Assembly (NCBI GenBank): GCA_009699025.1
Contig: WLOZ01000019.1
Span: forward strand, 1 to 13,591
Reading direction: 5' to 3'
Length of the DNA stretch: 13,591 nucleotides
Source: Actinomycetota bacterium
GTDB lineage: Bacteria > Actinomycetota > Actinomycetes > S36-B12 > CAIYMF01
Shown in pieces: positions 1 through 5,295 of this stretch. The notes under the pieces are model-generated. The model saw nothing but the letters and a program-made list of their open reading frames with translations, made no database searches and was not told where the DNA came from. Each line of letters begins with the position of its first letter. The first letter of the stretch is position 1. Position numbers and translations under genes: made by a program.

Positions 1-18
1 CCTCGTACAGCACGGCAC

Positions 19-95
19 GGCCAGGTAGCTCAGTTGGTACGAGCGTCCGACTGAAAATCGGAAGGTCGACGGTTCGACCCCGTCCCTGGCCACCA
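19..95 (+). tRNA. tRNA-Phe (anticodon GAA)
   Basis: A full cloverleaf can be folded. The acceptor stem is GGCCAGG (19-25) with CCTGGCC (85-91). The D stem is GCTC/GAGC (28-31, 41-44). The anticodon stem is TCCGA/TCGGA (46-50, 58-62) around loop CTGAAAA, giving anticodon GAA at 53-55. The T stem is GACGG/CCGTC (68-72, 80-84) around TTCGACC. The discriminator base is A92 and the CCA end is encoded at 93-95. All stems pair fully, so it should be functional. No second copy of its 3' end was seen in the window that would mark an integrated element. Confidence 0.97.
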
Positions 96-105
96 GCGAG
101 AGGTT

Positions 106-123
106 CATGCCCGTTGGGGCATG
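106..123 (+). terminator. Possible weak terminator hairpin after tRNA-Phe
   Basis: CATGCCC (106-112) pairs with GGGCATG (117-123) across a 4-base loop, 10 bases after the tRNA CCA end. No T-run follows, so it is not a classical intrinsic terminator. It may act in tRNA 3' processing or be incidental. Confidence 0.3.
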
Positions 124-205
124 TGAGATCTGGAACAGCGGCCGGTGCGCTGGTCGCGGTAGCAACGGGCCATGATTCGCCCGTTTGGAACTCGTCCATT
201 CCTCG

Positions 206-254
206 GAACTTGTGTCAGAACCAGACGTTCATTGTCTTGTTCTGACACAAGTTC
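206..254. repeat. Large near-perfect inverted repeat / hairpin
   Basis: GAACTTGTGTCAGAAC (206-221) is the exact reverse complement of GTTCTGACACAAGTTC (239-254), 16 of 16 positions. After one mismatch (222/238), four more pairs form (223-226 with 234-237), leaving a 7-base loop. This gives 20 pairs in 49 bases. No T-run follows. The arms are less GC-rich than their surroundings. It could be a protein-binding palindrome, a REP-like dispersed repeat, an element end or a processed RNA hairpin; the sequence does not decide between these. Confidence 0.85.
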
Positions 255-361
255 GCGTTAGAGAGGCGAGCCCGCTGCACCGGCCGCACACGTAGCTGAG
301 ACTGAGGCGGAGCCTCTGGAGTCCGTTTCCCGGCGCGAGGCGCCCGTGGCCCCCAGGACTC

Positions 362-380
362 GGCCTCTGCGCGAGAGGCC
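362..380. other. GC-rich hairpin upstream of the zinc-ribbon gene
   Basis: GGCCTCT (362-368) pairs with AGAGGCC (374-380) over a 5-base loop. A smaller hairpin, GAGGC/GCCTC (304-308, 312-316), lies just before it. Bases 96-460 hold no supported gene. Apart from these hairpins and the long inverted repeat at 206-254 nothing else was recognised, and no convincing -35/-10 pair for the downstream gene was found. Confidence 0.35.
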
Positions 381-460
381 TCCCCTTCCTACGATACGGT
401 GCCCCGGAGGCCTAGACAGTTCCCGACCACTCTTACATGTCGCGTCATTGAGGGAGTCAC

Positions 461-1492
461 ATGCAACGACTCATCTGCGAACTGTGTAAGAGCAACAACT
501 TCACGAAAGACGACGAGGGGTACTTCGTCTGTGACTATTGCCGCACCAGGTACACGCCGTCGCAAGCGCAGTCCATGATGGTCGAGGGCACTGTGCGTCT
601 GGACCGCTCGGGCGACGTCGCCAACCTGACCGCAATGAGCACGAATGCGCTCTCCGCGAGGAACCACCGGGAGTGTTACGAGTACGCGAATCGTGTCCTC
701 GAGATCGAGCCAGCGAACAGCGAGGCCTGGTTCCTCAAGGGCACCTCGATCGGGTGGCAATCTGCCGAACAGCCACGAGTAACTGAGTTGGTATACGCCT
801 ACCAGCGCGCGATTGAGTACGCGCACGACGATGAGACTGGCACCATCACGCCGCGATGCACGAATCAGGCGCTCCTCATCAGTGCAGACCTGATGAAGAA
901 TGGCCATCAACTCACGTCTCACGAATTGATATGTCGCATCGTCGACTTCGATCCCGACAACAGCGACGTGCACTTTCGCATCGGCATCTCTACTGGTCAA
1001 CTCTCGACTCCGACCCAACCTCGACTGGGCGAGGCAACGTCGGCCTTCGAGCGGGCCGTCGCAATTGCGGACCCGGACAGTCAGTTCGAACTACGAAGCA
1101 GATGTGCTGGCCATTTGGAGTGGTTCGCTGTCGAACTTGAGAAGCAGTCGTGGAGCCTGTTCGTACAGGAGCAGTCTTGGGAGAGGCATTACCCTGTTAG
1201 CCAGCAGGTGATGGATTCACTAGCCACGTCCTATCTGTGGAATCCAAGGAGAAACCCACTGGATCACTATGTAAGTGTCGCCCAGAAGAACCTTCAGGGC
1301 ATCAAGGTCACATATTTTCAGGGCGACAGAATTCAAACGAAACTGCTGGCACTCGACGCTGCGGCCCAGGCACACGCTCAGTCGCAGATCACGTGGGGAG
1401 CCGAACGGATTCGCGACATCGATCCGGAATCACACAGGCAGACGGCCCGCCCCAAGAAGCTTCTCGGAATCAAACTTCGACCGTCCTCGTAG
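461..1492 (+). CDS. N-terminal zinc-ribbon protein with TPR-like helical repeats
   Basis: This 343-residue protein starts at ATG 461 behind GAGGGAG (450-456), which sits 4 bases from the start. A treble-clef/zinc-ribbon knuckle is visible at the N-terminus: C6-x2-C9 and C24-x2-C27 with 14 residues between the pairs. TPR-like helices follow at about 59-100 (with ALSARNHRECYEYANRVLEIEP), 107-125 and 184-202. The C-terminal ~110 residues show no motif I recognise. There is no signal peptide or membrane segment, so it is probably cytoplasmic. Zinc-ribbon proteins of this sort (for example Bacillus YdjG) are found next to SPFH/YdjI proteins, and an SPFH gene ends 14 bases away in convergent orientation, so a shared membrane-stress role is inferred. 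GC looks lower than in the central operon. The molecular function is unknown; a scaffold that reads protein or membrane state is the likeliest guess. Confidence 0.8.
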   Translation: MQRLICELCKSNNFTKDDEGYFVCDYCRTRYTPSQAQSMMVEGTVRLDRSGDVANLTAMSTNALSARNHRECYEYANRVLEIEPANSEAWFLKGTSIGWQSAEQPRVTELVYAYQRAIEYAHDDETGTITPRCTNQALLISADLMKNGHQLTSHELICRIVDFDPDNSDVHFRIGISTGQLSTPTQPRLGEATSAFERAVAIADPDSQFELRSRCAGHLEWFAVELEKQSWSLFVQEQSWERHYPVSQQVMDSLATSYLWNPRRNPLDHYVSVAQKNLQGIKVTYFQGDRIQTKLLALDAAAQAHAQSQITWGAERIRDIDPESHRQTARPKKLLGIKLRPSS

Positions 1493-1506
1493 CTGAGGAC
1501 AGCTCC

Positions 1507-2664
1507 CTACGTGCCGAGCAACTTGGCGCGAGCCGCGTCGTAGTCCTGCTGCGTGATGAGGTCCTCTTCGAAGGCACCTTTGAGGGTGCGCAATCGCGAG
1601 AGTAGTTCGCTGTCGAGGCTGGGCGTATCCGACGGTTGAGTGGGTTGCTGCTGAAGGTTCGATACGCCCACACTGTTGGACGCCACGCCAATGCCAACTA
1701 TCCCGGCCGCACCTCCCACCTCACCCGCAGCCTCGATTCCCGCCGCCACTGATGCCTGAAGATTCGCGTTACCCCGCGCGCCTTGGAGGGCGTCAGCGCG
1801 TTGTATCGTCGTGATCAACTCACGACTGTGATCGTCGTAGTCGATCGCGACGAGGGCTACCTTGACGATGGAGAGACCGCGAGTTGCACACCACCGGTAG
1901 TTATCCTCAACCACCTGGGCCAGACACTCGGCGAAGCCGATGGAATCTCGTTGGATCTGCGTTATTCGGTTGCCCTTGTCCGGATCATTCAAGTAAGCGC
2001 TGAAGGCCGCTGCAAGTGAGGCGACCACCTCAGAGAAGATCTGCGCCCCGGCAGGATTCGATGGGTCAGTGAAGTCAAACGTTGCCAACGCCTGTAAGTA
2101 GGTCGCTGGAACAAACTCCCTGGCGAAGACTAGGGGGTCAACGATTCGCAGGGTGTATGACCCTCGAGTCACTGCACCCACCTGAGTGTTGAGGTAAGCA
2201 TCGTCCCAATAGATTTGAGACTGCGTGCCGAATCTATTGTTTGGCAGCTCCTTGAGGCAGACGAAGAGCGCAAGCTGCTGCGACGTGGGTCGCCCCCCCA
2301 ATTTGAATCTCTCCCATGACTGATGCACGACGCTCTCAATGAGCCCGTCGCCCACGAAGACTGACTGAGAGTTGATGTCATCGGAATTCCAGATGTACCC
2401 ACCCGGCTCAGACGCGAAACTTGTGATGGCTCCGTCCTCGAAGGTCAACAAGCCGTAGCCCTCGGGCACCACGATTTTGCTTCCGTTTGTGATCACAGCG
2501 GCAGACGAATCGGTGTTGGCCCCGCGCCCAGCGTTCGTTCCTACGAGCACCGCGGGGAACAGGGCAGCAGTGGGCTGCAGGCCCTGAGGCACAGTGAAGA
2601 AGTCCTTCCACTGATCGGCCAGCGTTCCGCTGACGGCGCCCTTGAACGCCTGAATCAATGCCAC
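1507..2664 (-). CDS. YdjI-like SPFH (Band 7) domain protein with C-terminal SHOCT domain
   Basis: The first residues (MALIQAFKGAVSGTLADQWK) are the hallmark N-terminus of the YdjI-like SPFH family. I therefore place the start at GTG 2664, preceded by GGGAGG with a 6-base spacer, and not at the GTG 18 bases upstream (2682). This gives 385 residues. The SPFH/Band-7 body covers about residues 1-290, including ITNGSKIVVPEGYGLL and an RFGTQSQIYW stretch typical of the family. A Gly/Ala/Val-rich linker lies at about 295-330, and a short SHOCT domain (LSRLRTLKGAFEEDLIT) ends the protein. SPFH proteins scaffold membrane microdomains; Bacillus YdjI helps bring PspA to the membrane. No PspA gene is in the window. 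It converges on the zinc-ribbon/TPR gene with a 14-base gap and has its own promoter. Family assignment is firm; a stress role is inferred. Confidence 0.9.
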   Translation of the reverse strand: MALIQAFKGAVSGTLADQWKDFFTVPQGLQPTAALFPAVLVGTNAGRGANTDSSAAVITNGSKIVVPEGYGLLTFEDGAITSFASEPGGYIWNSDDINSQSVFVGDGLIESVVHQSWERFKLGGRPTSQQLALFVCLKELPNNRFGTQSQIYWDDAYLNTQVGAVTRGSYTLRIVDPLVFAREFVPATYLQALATFDFTDPSNPAGAQIFSEVVASLAAAFSAYLNDPDKGNRITQIQRDSIGFAECLAQVVEDNYRWCATRGLSIVKVALVAIDYDDHSRELITTIQRADALQGARGNANLQASVAAGIEAAGEVGGAAGIVGIGVASNSVGVSNLQQQPTQPSDTPSLDSELLSRLRTLKGAFEEDLITQQDYDAARAKLLGT

Positions 2665-2698
2665 CCGAGGCCTCCCAATCACCGCTCTACGTGCCGCG

Positions 2699-2704
2699 AG
2701 TATA
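2699..2704 (-). promoter_or_regulatory. Candidate -10 element of the SPFH gene
   Basis: TATACT on the minus strand (complement of 2699-2704) lies 34 bases before the chosen GTG start and predicts a leader of roughly 28 bases. It is the best -10 match upstream. A good -35 at 16-18 bases is not obvious; a GGAATC lies about 20 bases upstream, slightly too far for a standard ECF-type promoter. Confidence 0.45.
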
Positions 2705-3095
2705 CGGCCCGCCTGAGTTGGCGAGATTCCACAACGTTGCTACAACAGTTTGAGTGCTCACCCCGATCAGCGCAGCTCTCGTTGAAGGCCATGCGCATGG
2801 GGTCGTCGAGTCCGATGATTGCCAGCTATAGGGCGGTGGGGCAATCCGCCCGAGACACAGCCGCGAAGCAACGAGTGTGCAGCAAGTTGCATGGAGTCCC
2901 GGGGGATCGAGCCGTTGGAGCCCCAGCCCGGGCGGTTCAAGCTCCCGTGCCAGTGCCGATTCCTACGCGGTGCCACGGGCTTCAGCAACCCCCCTTCTCC
3001 GGTGAGATGCGACTCCTTCTGTGGTGCGAAACATGACGCTTCGATGTCGTGTGTCACCACAGAACGACTCGCGCGCGTGAGAACCCCCACCACCG
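2705..3095. other. Gene-free stretch with G/C-rich secondary structure
   Basis: No supported gene lies here. The open frames on + (from 2737 and 2819) have no ribosome-binding site or recognisable product and run into antisense of the channel gene. Visible structure: GGGCGG (2831-2836) pairs with CCGCCC (2846-2851), and a block around 2897-2935 has two CCCGGG sites and GGGGG/CCCC runs that could fold. GGATCGAGCC (2904-2913) resembles the reverse complement of a tRNA T-arm, but no other tRNA arm can be found. The stretch contains the region downstream of the channel gene and upstream of the SPFH gene, both on minus. Confidence 0.5.
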
Positions 3096-3749
3096 TCAGG
3101 CCTCGGTCGCGCGGGCCTTGGGCAGATGCTCGAAGGAGTAGTACAGCGCGACGAGGAACGTGCCGGTCAGCGCCAGAATCGGGCTGACGAACGACACGAC
3201 GAGCAGCACGAGGTACACGAGGCTGCCGATGCTGAAGCGCGGAAACGCCTTGCGCGCGGCCTCGACGTCGACCTCGGGCTCGAGCAGCGCCGGGTGCCTG
3301 AGCGCGTATCCCCACAGCGACGCGATGGCGAGGGCGATCGCGAGGGCAACCGCGCTGTAGGTCGCCATCGCCACCGTGGCGTTGACACCTGGTTTGGTCA
3401 CGTAGTCGGCCACCAGCGACGTGGCGAAGGGAATCGCCACGATGAGCATTAGCAGCACCAGGTTGATCAGCATGAGCCCTCTGGTGGTGGCCCTGATCTG
3501 CCGGAAGATCGAGTGGTGATTCACCCACAGGATCCCGATGACGAGGAACGAGGTGATGTAGGCGAAGTACGAGGGCCACTGCGTCACCAGCGCGTTCCAC
3601 AGCGATTCGTCCTCGACGTGCGGGACCTTCAGGTCGAGCACGAGCAGAGTGATCGCCACCGCGATGACACCGTCGCTCAGCGCCTCGAGCCGCGACGTGT
3701 CTGAGCGCGAGGCCCTGCCGGAGGCTGATTGTGGTTCGTCCGCGACCAC
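3096..3749 (-). CDS. Bacterial TMEM175-type (DUF1211) potassium channel
   Basis: This is a 217-residue integral membrane protein. The family signature near the start of TM1 is present as R20-x3-L24-S25-D26, followed by GVIAVAITLLVLDL; the usual Phe of the FSD motif is Leu here. TM2 carries WVNHHSIF (about 75-82), also typical. Six hydrophobic segments are visible at about 27-40, 58-77, 90-112, 122-140, 164-180 and 186-206, matching the six-TM prokaryotic TMEM175 plan, in which four chains form a K+-selective pore. The GTG at 3749 is the only start after an in-frame stop and lacks a clear Shine-Dalgarno sequence. It lies 67 bases downstream of a co-directional isochorismatase-fold gene and could be read from that transcript. 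Family assignment is confident; ion selectivity is inferred from the family. Confidence 0.9.
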   Translation of the reverse strand: MVADEPQSASGRASRSDTSRLEALSDGVIAVAITLLVLDLKVPHVEDESLWNALVTQWPSYFAYITSFLVIGILWVNHHSIFRQIRATTRGLMLINLVLLMLIVAIPFATSLVADYVTKPGVNATVAMATYSAVALAIALAIASLWGYALRHPALLEPEVDVEAARKAFPRFSIGSLVYLVLLVVSFVSPILALTGTFLVALYYSFEHLPKARATEA

Positions 3750-3816
3750 AGTGACTGAGAGGGCGCACCGATCCGCCAGCAGTGCACTCGGAACGGGTCA
3801 GGGTGCGGCACCGCTC

Positions 3817-4404
3817 CTAGAGCGAGAAGCCCGGCGGCGTGGCGAGGTCCGGATGTGCGGCGTCGAACGCGCGCACTGAGGGCAGGTCGCGCAGCCACTC
3901 GTAGTACAACTCCTTCGCCGAGATCAGCTCCACGCCCTCGTCCCGCAGCCGAGCAAGCCCGTGCGCGTGGCCCTCGCCCGCCGAGTACACCGCGTCGTGG
4001 ACCACGACCGGGCGCAACTCCCTGGCACGCCAGCCGATCGCGGAGTGGGCGACACACACATCGGTCTCGAGTCCGACCAGCACCACTGCGCCTCGGCGGT
4101 GGTGGCGCACCGCAGCATCGATCAGCGGGTTGGCGTCGGCGCCGAACACCTGCTTCACCAGCACCGGGGCGTCGGGGGCCACCGCGGCACGGATGGCGTC
4201 GGACGTCGGGCCGTTGGTGGCCGCGTCCTCCTCGGTGAGCACTACGGGGACGCCCAGCGAGGTGGCCACACCGGCCACCCACGCCGCGCGGGCGAGCGCT
4301 GAGGCGAACCGCTCGCGATCGACGTCGAAGCGAGCCGGGCCGTAGAAGCCGGACTGCGCGTCGATGATGACGAGCACACTGTCCGCCGCGTCGAGGTGAG
4401 GCAT
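3817..4404 (-). CDS. Isochorismatase-fold cysteine hydrolase (first copy)
   Basis: A 195-residue protein with the full catalytic triad of the cysteine hydrolase/isochorismatase superfamily: D15 in VIIDAQ, K84 in VLVKQ, and nucleophile C117 in GLETDVCVAHSA. Members hydrolyse nicotinamide, ureidoacrylate, N-carbamoyl compounds, maleamate or isochorismate. The substrate cannot be told from these residues, and no nicotinamidase-type metal-binding His/Asp set was identified with confidence. It is soluble, with no signal peptide. The start is ATG 4404, which has no Shine-Dalgarno sequence but does have a TANNNT -10 six bases upstream, so translation is probably leaderless. It lies 47 bases after the TetR gene and 67 before the channel gene on the same strand. 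A sequence-distant second copy of the family is at 10791-11483. Confidence 0.88.
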   Translation of the reverse strand: MPHLDAADSVLVIIDAQSGFYGPARFDVDRERFASALARAAWVAGVATSLGVPVVLTEEDAATNGPTSDAIRAAVAPDAPVLVKQVFGADANPLIDAAVRHHRRGAVVLVGLETDVCVAHSAIGWRARELRPVVVHDAVYSAGEGHAHGLARLRDEGVELISAKELYYEWLRDLPSVRAFDAAHPDLATPPGFSL

Positions 4405-4410
4405 TGCCGG

Positions 4411-4416
4411 AGGCTA
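4411..4416 (-). promoter_or_regulatory. Candidate leaderless promoter -10 for the isochorismatase-fold gene
   Basis: TAGCCT (complement of 4411-4416) fits the actinobacterial TANNNT -10 and ends 6 bases before ATG 4404. Transcription would begin on the A of the start codon, and no Shine-Dalgarno sequence is present. No -35 was identified. Confidence 0.4.
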
Positions 4417-4451
4417 GCACGGCGATGCGGCCCAGAAACCGAACCGGACGC

Positions 4452-5129
4452 CTAGCCAGACGCGACTAGGCGGAGGTAGTCGACGAGCATCGACTCGGCC
4501 ACCTCGTGCAAGGACTTGACCCGCCCGGTGGTCTTCATCAAGAGCAGCCCGAAAACCCAGGTGGAGTGAATGACGGCGACGTGGTGGGCGTCAGCGCGAG
4601 CCACGCGACCATCAACCACGAGGCAGTCTGCGATCTCGTCGATGACCACGTTGAGCATCGTGTTCAACTGGTTGTCGAGGTCATGGGTCAGCCCCACTCG
4701 CCTCGGCCCAGCCCCGTAGAGGTAGAAACCGAGGGCAAAGTCAGACGGGTGAGTGTCGTAGAACTCCCACAGACCGGTGAGTGCTGCTGCGGCGAGGCCC
4801 TCATTGCGATCTCGCGCTGCCGCGACGGTCTCTCCCACATGGGTGCGCAGTTTCACCAGCGAGTCGCGCAGGACCTCGGCATAGAGCTCTGCCTTGCCAC
4901 CCGGAAAGTAGTTGTAGATCGCCCCTGTCGTGTATCCGGCCATCTCGGCGATCTGTCGAACCGTCGCCGACTCGATGCCCTGGACGGAGAAGGCCTCCTT
5001 GGCAGCGTCGCGGATCAGCTCCCGCTTGAATGCGCGCACGGCGTCTTGGCGTGACGCGCCCGCCTGGCTCGACGCACCTGCGTGGGTGCGGCTACCACCG
5101 GCGGCGTTGGTGGGCGGAGGCGCTGGCAT
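4452..5129 (-). CDS. TetR/AcrR-family transcriptional regulator
   Basis: A 225-residue protein. Residues 1-30 are an Ala/Pro/Ser-rich tail. A TetR N-terminal DNA-binding domain follows at about 35-82: AAKEAFSVQGIESATVRQIAEMAG, then recognition helix TTGAIYNYF at about 67-75. The C-terminal ligand-binding/dimer domain is the usual length, with WEFYDTHPSDFALGFYLYG recalling TetR regulators of lipid metabolism genes. I chose ATG 5129 over GTG 5144 because a TTGACT-18-TTATCT promoter places transcription start exactly on the ATG. It is divergent from the acyl-CoA-dehydrogenase/selD operon, and two inverted copies of a 17-base motif cover both promoters, so it probably represses itself and that operon. 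The ligand is unknown; an acyl-CoA is a reasonable guess. Confidence 0.92.
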   Translation of the reverse strand: MPAPPPTNAAGGSRTHAGASSQAGASRQDAVRAFKRELIRDAAKEAFSVQGIESATVRQIAEMAGYTTGAIYNYFPGGKAELYAEVLRDSLVKLRTHVGETVAAARDRNEGLAAAALTGLWEFYDTHPSDFALGFYLYGAGPRRVGLTHDLDNQLNTMLNVVIDEIADCLVVDGRVARADAHHVAVIHSTWVFGLLLMKTTGRVKSLHEVAESMLVDYLRLVASG

Positions 5130-5135
5130 AGCACT

Positions 5136-5152
5136 AGATAACACGGTTCAGA
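5136..5152 (-). promoter_or_regulatory. Putative TetR operator, left copy
   Basis: TCTGAACCGTGTTATCT on the minus strand. It matches the right copy (5207-5223) at 15 of 17 positions in opposite orientation. Each copy has a small central dyad, AAC-N3-GTT. It overlaps the tetR -10 and spacer. Confidence 0.6.
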
Positions 5153-5165
5153 TTTGTAGAGTCAA
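5136..5165 (-). promoter_or_regulatory. tetR promoter, leaderless
   Basis: On the minus strand, -35 TTGACT (complement of 5160-5165) and -10 TTATCT (complement of 5136-5141) are 18 bases apart. The -10 ends 6 bases before ATG 5129, so the transcript probably starts at the start codon. The -10 and part of the spacer lie inside the left copy of the 17-base motif, so a bound repressor would block it. Confidence 0.6.
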
Positions 5166-5206
5166 CTTGCCGCTGGAGTGCCGGGGAATCGGCACCCGCG
5201 TCCGTG

Positions 5207-5223
5207 TCTGAACATTGTTATCT
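5207..5223 (+). promoter_or_regulatory. Putative TetR operator, right copy
   Basis: TCTGAACATTGTTATCT on the plus strand, the inverted partner of 5136-5152 (15 of 17 identical). It contains the whole -35 (TTGTTA, 5215-5220) of the operon promoter. Its position and conservation across a divergent spacer suggest the operator of the adjacent TetR protein. Confidence 0.6.
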
Positions 5224-5243
5224 TTTTCGGTACCCTGTAACCT
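5215..5243 (+). promoter_or_regulatory. Promoter of the acyl-CoA dehydrogenase/selD operon
   Basis: -35 TTGTTA (5215-5220) and -10 TAACCT (5238-5243) are spaced by 17 bases. Transcription would start near 5250, giving a leader of about 45 bases that contains the GAAGGA ribosome-binding site at 5284-5289. The right operator copy covers the -35. Confidence 0.5.
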
Positions 5244-5295
5244 CAAGGCCTCATTGTGGCCCGCTGACCGCGACCAACCAGGCGAAGGACACCCG

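Noticed and set aside
19..95. tRNA-Phe as attachment site of an integrated element
   Set aside because: No integrase gene and no repeat of the tRNA 3' end were seen in the window.
389..1018. 209-codon open frame on minus antisense to the zinc-ribbon gene
   Set aside because: It matches no family, lacks a ribosome-binding site and lies opposite a gene with clear zinc-ribbon and TPR motifs.
2710..2740. ECF-sigma promoter (GGAATC...CGTATA) for the SPFH gene
   Set aside because: The spacing is about 18-19 bases, longer than the usual 16-17, and the -10 is equally good as a standard TATACT, so only the -10 is annotated.
2899..2925. Possible tRNA on minus, from the T-arm-like GGCTCGATCC
   Set aside because: The T stem does not pair properly and no D arm, anticodon arm or acceptor stem can be drawn around it.
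2767..3768. 333-codon open frame on minus overlapping the channel gene
   Set aside because: Arg/His/Gly-rich translation typical of a GC-rich shifted frame; the TMEM175 motifs are in the other frame.
3677..4420. 247-codon open frame on minus across the first hydrolase
   Set aside because: Arg-rich shadow frame; the catalytic triad is found in the 3817-4404 frame.
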